A stretch of 64,000 nucleotides of DNA from Xestospongia muta. Its lineage: Eukaryota > Porifera > Demospongiae > Haplosclerida > Petrosiidae. Positions 1 through 11,700 of the stretch are shown here, one piece after another. The DNA lies in assembly GCA_963693285.1 (NCBI GenBank), contig OY848918.1, positions 13,514,263 through 13,578,262 on the forward strand. The letters run 5' to 3'. How positions within the stretch are numbered: position 1 is the stretch's first letter; each line of letters starts with the position of its first letter. The position numbers and the translations under genes are program-made. A model generated the notes under the pieces. The model was not told the origin of the DNA and made no database searches. It was given only the letters and a program-made list of their open reading frames with translations.

Positions 1-1043
1 TTAGTAGGGCACTTCACAGCTGCAACAGAAATAATGAATAACGGTCAACAAGAACAATGATCCTGTCAGGAGTTGCTGATACACTAGTCAATATGTTTGT
101 TCACATTTTATCATCCACAAAGCAAACAAATTATGATGTGTACCTGTAAGCTTTTGAAGTCATCATGCTAGGGATTTGTGTGGTATGATTATCATGATGC
201 TTGTAGAGAAGTGGATGGAGATCGTGTTCTTTTAATTTAGAAATTTCTTTTACTTATATTTTGTGCAGCTAAAAGAAAAATTACTGCAAAGAGGCTGAAA
301 TTCTATTTGTACATGATCATTTCTACTCTCCAAGTGTCAGGCAGCTCAACTTAGGTATAGTGGCTTCATTAATGTTCATGGCAGACAAGGCTGTAACATT
401 CATTAATTATGGAACATCTAAACAGGCAATTAAAATCTATTATAGAAAATATTGAATCAGACATTCAGCCAAAAATAACTGCCAATGTGACTAGAGCCAT
501 TGGTGTTGTTTATAATATCTGCAGTGTGTTTGATAAAGAATTAAAATTACAAGAAGAGTCACGACACCACTCAAAACCATCATAGCAAAAAGACCTTCAA
601 ACAATACTAACAATACTAGCATGATAATGTATCTTACATGAACAGAGTACAAAATCACATCTATCATTCAAATTGAAGCAAGGTAGTTTGGACCAGTACA
701 ATAAAGAGGAAGCATTATCTTGGTTAACAGAAATGAAATGATCATTTATTTATTGCTCTTGATGTTATTACTTTTTTAAATTCATTTTAGTTTCATTTAA
801 TTGGACAATACATAAACTCATATATTACACAGTCACATGTTACAACTACATGCTTGTTCAAAAACATCACAGCAATGACATCCCATTATATTATTAGATG
901 AATTAATGAAACCAAATAAGAAGTCCTTATACAGTAATGTATTCCTAAATATATTCCCATTTAAACCATAAGCTTTAACATCTTCATCTACAACATATTA
1001 GAGCTTCTGCTTCATTTCCATTTCTGCCACCTCTTCCAGATTC
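1..1043. other. Non-coding AT-rich sequence, nothing recognised
   Basis: No long open frame, RNA gene or repeat was recognised by eye. It lies downstream of the degenerate 3' exon copy on the minus strand and could hold further decayed flank of the same duplication. Confidence 0.35.
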
Positions 1044-1429
1044 TTAAATATATTGCTCCAAAGTGGAGGGCATTACTCTTTCAATGTCTGAGCAGTCGAT
1101 ACCCATACCTCCTAGTCTTGTAGCAGCAGCTTGAATAGCAGCTTCTCCATTACCCATGACAGTTTCAAAGGTTTTAAGGTCATTACATTTAGAAATAAAA
1201 GTAGCAAGATGTTTACTATTCTGCAGCATCTTGTCCTGTATATGTAAGAAATACCTATGACTATGGATCAACAAATCCGTTTTTACACTGATATATAAAC
1301 ATGTGCAGACACAATCATAGACATATTTTTCAATAGCATTATGATATTCGGGTTTCTTTGACTTGACATGATGAATATATAGATCTAATTGTACATGTTG
1401 TGATCATCACGACAATGATCTACAAAGCT
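1044..1429 (-). pseudogene. Degenerate extra copy of IP3R-like 3' exons
   Basis: Two exon copies of the channel C-terminus lie beyond the main gene's end. Positions 1311-1429 match the zinc-binding exon at 3047-3166 but are one base shorter (119 versus 120), giving a frameshift and stop just after the NMYN motif. Positions 1044-1235 match the DKML exon at 2903-2962 but stay open for 63 codons, adding a tail containing MGNGEAAIQAAATRLGG before a stop. The second copy therefore carries C-terminal sequence that the other three copies have lost to an early stop. The frameshift in the upstream exon makes a pseudogene likely. The flanks (about 1630-1760) also match those of the copy near 28.5 kb. 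Confidence 0.6.
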
Positions 1430-1948
1430 TTAGCAAAAAAGGAAAAACGTTAATATTGTGGCAATTGAAAATGTGCATAAATTTAACAGACTGCAGTATT
1501 ACTAATCAGTTCTGGCCCGGTATAGCTACTGAAAAGACATCTATTGTTATATAATAGCACCATCTGAATTAAGAATAGAAAACTAAAGAATTCACTGACT
1601 AACAATCACTTTAAATTCCACATAGACATTATGTATAATATTTTATTTCATTATATATATATTATATATAATTAAAATACTAACACTCTTTTACTCTATT
1701 ATATACATACTCTTTATTTAAATAATATACACTTACTATACTAACTGCACAAACTCTTAGAAAAACAGTTTTTTTTCAAACTATAATAATAATACTGTAT
1801 TACATGTATAACTAAAAAATGACAGCAATTGTTTATTTTTATTATTAATCACTAAAAACAGCATAAAAACAATATTTTGGGTTTATGTTTAAATTTAAAA
1901 AGTTACTTTCACTATGTATTATTGTCTTAGTTTGTTGATGTTATCATT

Positions 1949-2095
1949 TCAAACTTTCAAACTCTGTATTTCTTTCGATACTGTTTCCTTCATTTTGTCA
2001 AACTGTGCATTTTGATCTTTAGTAAATACCTTTCCTCCAAGTTTTTTGGCTTTACGAAGTGGAAGGAATTTAATACTTCCCGGATTACTACTAAC
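1949..2095 (-). CDS. Candidate C-terminal coiled-coil exon of IP3R-like gene
   Basis: An open exon of 48 codons plus stop (TGA at 1949-1951) preceded on the minus strand by a splice acceptor AG. It begins VSSNPGSIKF and ends with a heptad-like helix, FDKMKETVSKEIQSLK. IP3 receptors end in a coiled coil after the zinc-binding domain, so this fits a last exon. Copies near 28.9 kb and 40.7 kb are broken by a frameshift and a stop respectively; only this copy is open throughout. It lies on the far side of the fold-back element from the DKML exon. How the two join is unresolved, because the visible donors leave the wrong phase. Confidence 0.45.
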   Translation of the reverse strand, partial: VSSNPGSIKFLPLRKAKKLGGKVFTKDQNAQFDKMKETVSKEIQSLKV

Positions 2096-2284
2096 CTAGA
2101 ATATTAATTAAAAGAATATATATATAAATATTTGTATGAATGCATGTGTGTGTGCATGTTTAAACAAACTGGTTGTTTTTATAGTCACTATACACACTAT
2201 ATATTGCATGCATCCCCAAAAAATACATCGAAAAGTATAAATATATATACTAGTTTGATTACTAAACACTATGGAACTGCACAC

Positions 2285-2815
2285 TTTGTGTTCTAACTTT
2301 CCACACTGAAAAAAGCATTTTGTCATTTTAACTGAAGTATTCGTTACCACAGTTTCATAAGTATAATGTAAAACCATTCTAGGTTGCTACAAAGCCAAAA
2401 CCAGTGTAACTTAATATGTACAATTGGCTTTATACATATTGAGTTAGACCAAAACTGGTCTAACTCAATATGTATAAAGCCAATTAGAAGCCAAAAAGTA
2501 CTTTTTGTAGTTATGTCCATTAACAGAAACCATAGTGAAGAGGTAGATACTAATTCAACTTAACTAACTGGATTAGTTTCAGTCAAAATAGTATCTGCTT
2601 ATAGCTTCAATTGAAGCCATGATCAATTACTATAGCAAAGTGGGTGTAAAAGCAATGTGGTTGTAGATGCAACTAGTTGGCTTTATACATATTAAGTTAC
2701 ACTGGTTTTGGCTTTGTAGCAACTTATCATTTTAAGATTTACATTATACTTATGAAACTGTGGTAACGAATACTTCAGTTAAAATGACAAAAAGCTTTTT
2801 TCAGTGCAAAAGGGG
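2285..2815. mobile_element. Fold-back / MITE-like element with ~145-bp inverted arms
   Basis: The left arm (about 2285-2431) and right arm (about 2676-2815) are inverted copies of each other. Both contain GTTGCTACAAAGCCAAAACC, and an outer block beginning CACTGAAAAAAGC repeats on the other side as its reverse complement. A separate near-perfect palindrome at 2422-2485 is nested inside the left half. No transposase is present, so this is non-autonomous. It sits between the zinc-binding/DKML exons and the candidate last exon of the channel gene. An open frame at 2108-2377 is only a shadow of the arm. Confidence 0.7.
2422..2485. repeat. 64-bp near-perfect palindrome
   Basis: Arms of 29 bases, AATTGGCTTTATACATATTG and onward to GACC, are mirrored exactly around a 6-base loop AAAACT (2451-2456). 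The RNA or single strand would form a stable hairpin. It is part of the fold-back element. Confidence 0.85.
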
Positions 2816-2902
2816 CATGTGTCTGTATTATGTAGGGATGTCATTTATTTTATTAATGAAGTTGCTATTAGATAGATTTTTGTTGCACTTAATACACAAC
2901 CT

Positions 2903-2962
2903 TTAAGCATTACATTCAGAAATACAAGGAGCAAGATATTTACTACTCTGCAGCATCTTGTC
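2903..2962 (-). CDS. IP3R-like exon with early stop
   Basis: 20 codons, DKMLQSSKYLAPCISECNA and TAA. It follows the zinc-binding exon in phase 0. Equivalent exons at 29266-29325 and about 41080-41140 also stop early; the copy at 1044-1235 does not. This is either the true C-terminus or a decayed exon skipped in favour of 1949-2095. Confidence 0.5.
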   Translation of the reverse strand, partial: DKMLQSSKYLAPCISECNA

Positions 2963-5900
2963 CTGTATATGCAACAAATCCATATGACTATGGATCAACT
3001 AATCCATTTTTACAGTGATATATAAACATGTACAGTTAACACTTACACAATTATAGACATATTTTTCAATAGCATTATGATCTTCAGGTTTCTTTGACTT
3101 GACATGATGAATAAAGTACATATAGTTGTACATGTTGTGATCATCACGACAATGATCTTCAAAGCTCTTAACAAAAGAGGAGACTTTGATAATATTGTGG
3201 CAATTGAAAAGCAGTATAGATTTAACAGACTTTGGAATAATACTAATCAGTTTAGATAATATTTAAACAGCAATAAACACACATTAAAAATTACCAATAT
3301 GTAATTAGATGATGATATATAACAAGAACATACGAGATTCTAATTCTTGATTAAAGCCACATAGATGGTTAAATCTTTGTGATGTACCTGTTTATAGCAT
3401 CGTTACTTTATGCTGATGCTAACAGAGATAACATAAACTCATGTAGACCTTTAGTTACACTCAAAGATTTAATTTGACGCATATGATGTGTTATTCATAA
3501 CTCAACAGATTGCTGTCTTTTGATTAATAACTATTTGCAATCAATGACCACTGAAATGCTAACAGAAGCACAGACTGAAAACATTGAATAAGACGTATGA
3601 AATAATGAAAACATGCTAAAAGAAATCATTCAGCTCCTGGCTTACATAAGAGGTTTTATTTGGCTTTTGATTTAAAATTGTTAGAATTGGTTGGACAATA
3701 AACTCTAGAAATAGGGAATTGGAAGTCACCCTATTCCTATGTTTCTTTGGAAGCATTGCCAAGACTAAACACAAAGTATATTTAGATGCTATGGCTTTAA
3801 ACTACTTCTAAGCTTTACCCTATTTGTTTATTTATAAGGACACAAAAAACTGCTTTGACATATGATTTAGTTGTAATTAATGATGGCAATAATAATAATA
3901 TCCTTTAGTTCTTGTTGAAATGTGCAAGTATGAATTAACAAGTAAAATCAACACTTAGCCACTTACTATGCCACGTTGTTCAAATTGATCACTATCAATG
4001 CCACAAATAAAACAAAAATCTTTCTTGTCCTTTTTAATTGCATCCTAAACAACAGAGTAATTGTGTACATACATATAAACACTAGCAGAATTATAGTCTC
4101 ACTCTTTTGGTTCTAAGCTCAGAGAATCTGTCTATCAAGATGGCTGCAATAACCTCTAACCAATAACAGACACTATGATGAAAAATGTTAAGTCAATAAA
4201 TGAACGCCCTAAGTAAACTTGAAAAGATGGGTATTCTTGACCAACTCGATTTGTTGGTATCTATAGGAAACAAGTCAATAACTGTTATAGATCATTATAA
4301 AACTTACAGCTCTAAAACCTATTAACAAGCCTTCTCTTATTATAGTAATATAACATTCAAAAAGACTTTGACAGAATAAATTATCCCCAGGCTCAGGATT
4401 GAAGAAGTTAGAAATGAAAGCAAATGAGATAGCAGCATAAATCAGTATAATACTCAGAATGAGAAGTATTACTAACACCAACTGAACAACTAAAGTAAAA
4501 ATAACTTTTATTCATTAATAACTTGTTAACAAATTGCTTACGTTTGCCTTGGACAGCTTTTACAACATGATTAAGAAGTTCACTTTTAATAAAGATATAA
4601 GGTAGACAAAAGCAATAAAAATATCCTGAGAATAATAAACCCAAAATGGAAAAGATAAGAAAGAACAAACGATAAATTGTATAAACCCCCCAAAAATTGA
4701 TGTCAAAACATATGGTTTTTGGAGGTTTGTTGATCCAGTTTAATATTTTACTGTCCTTGAAATTCTTAAACTGGCTTAACCAAAGTTTTGCTTCATACCT
4801 ACAATATAGAAAACCAAAAATAGTCAAAATAGTCTATATATGGTTCAAAATATATTCTAGACTTTCTATGATCATAATTTTACATGTTTATTATATATAT
4901 ATATATCTCACAATTGATTCATAAGTAATGGGATCTTGAATGTAAACTTTTGATATTTAAAGTATTTGAAGACCATAAATATACTCAATATCAGATGTAA
5001 AATTCCCAGCTGTCGATATATAACTTGGTAAAATATACTGGTCTCCGGAAACAAGACAATAAAAAGAGATGAGTTACTGCCAATAGTAAATGACCTAAAA
5101 TGTATCATTAGTAGTATAGCAGTTTAATTAAAACTTGCTTGTCCGTAATTCTAAAGATGCTTAGAACAATTAGGTTCAGCAAAATTGTCAGAAAGTTTAG
5201 AATTAATCGTAGTAGTCCTCTATCAATTCAAAGATAATTAGTAGTTTATTAAAAAGCATAATTAGCAGTTTATTAAAAAAAAACTTACGACCACTTCTCT
5301 ATTCCTGAAGTCTTGACATAAATTTGCACAAAAGTGAAAGATACATAAATATTAACTAAAGAAACTCACTCTGTTCTTCAAATTTTTATCTGCAGAATTA
5401 GCCCACTTTAAGAGGTCCTTTGCCTTGTCTTCCAATGAGTCACGATTGATATTATCTTGCATTTTGGTTTTCTGACCTTCCGTTAACTTATCCTAAAATA
5501 ATAATATAATGGCTAACTATTGTTTACTAGAAATAATTTTAAAATTTAGATACTTTCCAAATGTATACACATATCAATGAAATGTTTAGCTTACTGAAAC
5601 ATAACGAAAATAAACACTAGTCAATATGGCTTTGTCACTGCTTGTTTCTTCAATAGAGTCTGTATAGTTCACTTCAATGTGACATGTACTGTCCTTCACA
5701 TATTTTCCTACACCTTTTGTTTCATCAAAATCAGGCACTATTAAAACAAATGTCAAGGTGTTATTTTAACATGCTAATTAATATCAGAATAGAATAAGAT
5801 TGTAATATTAAAACTCTCTCTGATAACTAGAAGATGCCTAAGTTATTGAGACATATTCAAGTTGTGAAGCATTGACAAAAGAGACTAACACAACAACCAC

Positions 5901-8672
5901 ATATGAAAATATATGGTAAATGTAAATTATTTTCTAAGTGTATTGCTACTTGCATTTTTCAAAGGCAGTAGGCGAATAAATCAATCAACACACAATAGTT
6001 CACAACAATTAATGTGCTATTGCTTCAAATGCTAAACAAATGCCGAAAAAAAAATTTTTGCCTGAAAGCTTAAAAACACTTCTTTATATACTGATCAATG
6101 GTTGGATGCAATACATTAAACTGCATTTTAAGGCTTGCATTATATGTTAAATTTGTTGTTATTGATGTTCTAAAGTAAATAGATAATGATATTATTACCA
6201 TACTCGCTGAGAGGTTTCCTTAGGTAATCTGCACTTTTTCTGAGGATATGATAAGTTCTAATTGTTGTAATATCAATGATCTCTTCCTTATCACGATCAG
6301 TTGACTACATTGTAAACATATAAAAAGATGAAAGACTTGATATTACATTTGAAAGTTAATGATCATGTCTACTTAAAAAACGTGCATAAATATTTCACCT
6401 TGTAAAAATCATTCATTTTTTTAAAAATGATTGAGACATCAATATCCTTTGCTACTGCTTGTCCAGTATCTTGACAATCATCTTGATCACAACTTGTCTC
6501 CTCCAACAAGATTTCCAAAAGTTCTAAAGCTTTGCACTGCATATACTGATAGTCCCATTTCTATAAATAAATTAAAAGATACTATTATACAAGGCAGTGC
6601 AGTTGATAGTAACGTTTCTGTTATATTTAAAAATATCTCTAATATTACTACAGTAAGAATATACAGACCTGATCAGTCAGTCTCAATAATCGGTTTATAA
6701 TGTCCACAACTTGACCACTAATTGCAATATTTTGATTCGAATGATTACCACTACACATCTCAATAAGAGCCTATATATTTAAATAACAGATAAAAATTGA
6801 AGGTAAAAATATTTACCTGAATGGTCATTTCGATAACTGATATGTTAGGCTTTTTATTCTCGGCAACTGCTTGCAATAGTTCTGTTACTTCACTAACAAT
6901 ATCAATCTGTACATGTTGTACAAATGCATTTATTTGCAGGTGAAGAATAATACTTACAGAAATATTATGCTCTTGATGTCGCAAAATATCTTGCGTGACT
7001 GTAACCTGACCATCACACATTGTAATAATTAGTTTCAAGACAATAGTGACATGTTGGACAGCTTCCTTTTCAGTTATTTCCTGTCAATGTGCAATGAGAT
7101 TGTACTATATAACCTGTTTATAACTCACCAATTGACCTGCAGATTCAATAGAATATACTATTGAGTCACCTGGTTCTTCTTCCTCTTCCTGTTGATCCTA
7201 GAATTGGATCAGAGTGAACAGATGTTTTTGTACAATTTACTAACAACTTACTGCTTGACTTCTGATTTTATCCTATAAACAAAAATATGTTACACAAAAT
7301 AAATAGAACTAGTTTATAAATTGTTGTACTCACATGTATTCCAGCAACTTCTTGAACTGAACTAGAGGGAGATTAGATTGATGACTTAATTAATTACTTA
7401 ACTACCTACGTAAACATGTATTACACACCCTGATTTTAATTTTTTTCAGACAGTATGCAAATATATATAGAAATTAAATAAATTCATAAACATTTCTCTG
7501 ACATATACTTATTATATTATATATATATACCTGTCATCACTAAACCAGGAAATAGCAGTAGACAAGAGTTTATAAAGCCTCAGGAAAAAATTCTCATCAC
7601 TAGCAGCAATTACTTTTACAGTTTTCTCTTTATCACATTTGCAGAGGGCAAGTATGACATATAATGCTAGTACAGCAACATCATCAGAAGGATGAACAAG
7701 AAGAGAAGCAGTCTTGATAAAGAAATAAAGTTCAGTGTAAACAAGTATAATCTTTTTCATTTTTCTAAATGTTCTAATAACTTCCATTCAGGTCTTTGTG
7801 AACAATTAGATTATTATAAAATGGTTAGTACTTATTATGTGTAGAGTTAATACTTTATTTTATGGGTGTAATAGGCTATAAACCTATTCTGATAAATTTA
7901 GAATAATAGACCATAGCATACTTACCCTTTCATATATTTCCTCTAAATCTTCTATCTTCTCTTTCAACCTACATTAATATCAAGAATGTAATTGATGATA
8001 GTAAACATAATTTATAATGTTACGTTATAAAATTTTTCACATTAACTTTTATTGCCTCACTTGGTTCAGAACATAGCAATTTTGTTTTGTGCATGTGAAT
8101 CTATATAAACATGTAGTATATGTGTTTGCTTATGTATAGCTAGATTGTCCATTGGCAAAAAAATCATGTCAGTTAGCAACAACCAGAGCATAGTATCACA
8201 ACCATTGTTTTTTTACTTGTACTCCAATGAGTTTGACTATATCTAGGTTGTTCATTACAATTATTCCAAATGGAAATTTGTTAAAAAAACCAGATATTTT
8301 TGATATACGTACCACATAAATTGATTTAAAACTCCAATCAGTAATTGCAATGAAGTACATAGGTCAGCATTAAGTTGATCTTTCTTTATACTGTCATCTG
8401 TGTGACATAACTGACTATATAAAACTCTAAAGGAAAAATTTATAGTCAATATCTCCATAAATACTACATATTGCAATGATATATTACTTATATCTATCTG
8501 GTTATACTAAGCACTGCTCTCTCAGTTACATTACTGTTTAGCAGGCAAGATGGTAGATAGTAAAAGCTATTATCACACACATAAATTTAACTGTTTATTT
8601 ACCCAAGCATATCAGATGCTTTCTTGATATTTCTATTAAAGAAAAAACATCCATAACAACAATGAAATTAAC

Positions 8673-8711
<39 letters not shown>

Positions 8712-11700
8712 ACATATATGTATATATATATATATACATACATACACATACATACCTATGTACATACATACATATGTATGAACATACGTACATACATACA
8801 TACATACATACATACATACATACATACATACATACATACATACACACACACATACATACACGCACATATACATATATACTTTCAAGTTATAAAATTAATT
8901 TTGTTGATACTACACAATTTTATGAAATAATTTTGTCAGAAAAGCTAGAGGGTGATGTGTTATATAATCTGTCACTAAATAAAAGTAGGAATTATACACA
9001 TACATAGTATTTTTTACTGAAATTTGCAACTACACTTTAGAGATATGCTTTGCTTATATCATAAGGAATATTACATGGAAAATATGCTAAATATTAAACA
9101 AAATAGGTATGTACCATGTTAAGTGTGTAGGGTGTCCCAGGAAAAATACACATGTAGCTAGGAAAAGCAACACACTACAATTTCACTATAAACACTATAT
9201 ACTCTATTACTTTTATATACAAAAGACTAATAATTAAATAGAAAGTTCATCATCTCATACTAACTGGCTACTTATATAGAGATTTTAACATGGATTTGTG
9301 TGTTCATCCCTACTATTGTTGGCATTTCACATCCCTACATCATTCATTTTTTAAGTTTTTTTGATACTTGTAAAAATAATACGATGCCAATTGAAAGGAA
9401 ACAGAAATCACTTCATTCAGAACATTCCCAATAGAATCAAGCTTCACAATTTTGTAATACAGATAGTTTACTATAGCTCCAGGTAAACAGATGAATAATA
9501 ATGTTGATGCAAACTTTGGCTCATATATATATTTCTTGTGCCTTATAAAGGAAACTGAATGGCAATTTATGAGCAAAGCTCATCCAAAACCTTTTAATAT
9601 GAGAACCATATACACTGTTATTTTGTGGCGTAAACAAGTCTCATCCAATAATCAGGAAAAATTTAATTGAAAATGTTCAGATAAAGAAATCATAAACCTC
9701 TCAACTCAAACCTTTTTGGAAACATAAAGTATATGACATACAATATCCTTACTTATTAAATATTGTAGAGTCATCATCAGAAAACAAATCAACCAAATAA
9801 TCAAAACTCCTTTCACCAGGTAACAGTTGTGTTGAATACTCTATCAAAGAAAACTATTCTTATCTTTTCACATTACTTATGCATCTCTTTTATAGTATTG
9901 TTCTTTTCTTTCAGAGTAATACTATGCTTAAGTTATAAATTTAACAGCATTTAGTTAATTAATGTGTTGTGAGCCACAATATCAACTACAAATAGGTATG
10001 CAAGACTATGCTAATCACAGTCACAATTAATAGACAAATTACAGTAGCCACCCTGTCACTATAATGTTGGGCTATAATGTGCAAAAACAGTTCTGATCCA
10101 TCTCAATTCCTTAGAACCATAAACTAACAAAGCCTTACTTTACTATAGTTGAAGATATCAGATTTACTTAGTATCTTATAATTGTTTTGATCATGACTTT
10201 AAAATAAAACATTACAGCAGAGAGAGCAAAATTAAATGCAACAAGGCAGTGAAGCTAGTTATAGAAACTTGGAAGCTCAATCAATCATTCAACCTTATGA
10301 TTGTATATAGCACTCACAATAAATGCCAATGAAAGTTCATCAGTTGCCATGAAAATAGGAAATGAATGCATATATTTTAATTTTATTTGGTGACTTTAAT
10401 TACGGCATACAACAATAGAACAGCTTAAAGTAAATGGACAGAACCATGTAGATATACATACCATGTAGCTTAAAATAATTATAGAACTGCCTGGCAGTAA
10501 AAACTACTTTTCAACACTACTATTACATACAACATGTGATACAAACTCTAATTTATTATGATCTTTCACATTCTAAACATCAAAGCAAATCATACTTTGA
10601 TTGGTGGTATCATCATTAGTTACATGCAGCTAATATATAGTATGCAGTTCAATAATATACATACATATATGTGTTATGACATTTGCAAACATATCTATCA
10701 CCTGATATATCATCACTATCCTGTCTCTTCTGTCCATTAACTTTGTAAGCTTCCTGATAGTTTATAATAAACTGTTGAAAGTGCTCATTTATTTGTTCAT
10801 CAGTTATTTCAAATTCAAGTATTGAATTTTCAAATTGTCTTTGTCCAATCTTACTAGCAGCATTCTATGTACAAATAAGAAATCAATACTAAATCAATAA
10901 AGTGTATCATGTACTGCACTACAAATAAAGTGTTTAAACTAAAATTACTCAGATCAAACTCAAGGCTATTTACTAACTACGAGTCCTACAATCTACATTA
11001 GACAACTTGTTCACAATGAATGTGCTTTCAACTGAGTTATTTTGAGTGATCTTTACAATTTCAATTGTAATCATGTAGTACATTAGAACTATATCTGCAC
11101 ATTATATTATTACACATATATAACAATTTTTAAGCATGCAGCTATTCTTTGAATAAGGATATTCAATCTACTATTATTTAAATCACACTTAGAAGTCTGA
11201 CTGATACCATTTAGCCTAATGTTCATGTGATACACTATCAATTTAAATAACAAAATATTAATGATTCCAACATTGGTTAATTGTAGTGTACTACAAACAT
11301 ATTAGCAAAGAGAGCAACAAAATGTTTTAGACAATTTCATTAACACATCACAGACCACTTCATAGCAGTACATTTCATGCATTATATTACCTTATGTTTA
11401 AATTCATTTGGTAATAGCTTAGATATGCTATTAAAACAGGAATCCCAAAAGAGTACATGAGCTTCACAAGTCAGAAATATTGGAGCAAGGTCCTCATCAA
11501 CTAAGTTCTATTGATAACAACAAAATTAAAACAATTAAGTGAATTAGTAAAGTGGACTGAAAATGTATATACTAACAAGAATATAATTGTAAAAATTGAT
11601 ACTGCTGTTGTTACAAAGGACTGAATTATTCAAAGCTGAAGTATTGGCAGAAGCTATAGATGTGCTGAAGATATTTCTCACATAACACAACTCAGAAGCT

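Noticed and set aside
8595..9007. Several 65-101-codon tyrosine/histidine-rich open frames on both strands
   Set aside because: They are translations of the TA/CATA microsatellite; low complexity and open in many frames.
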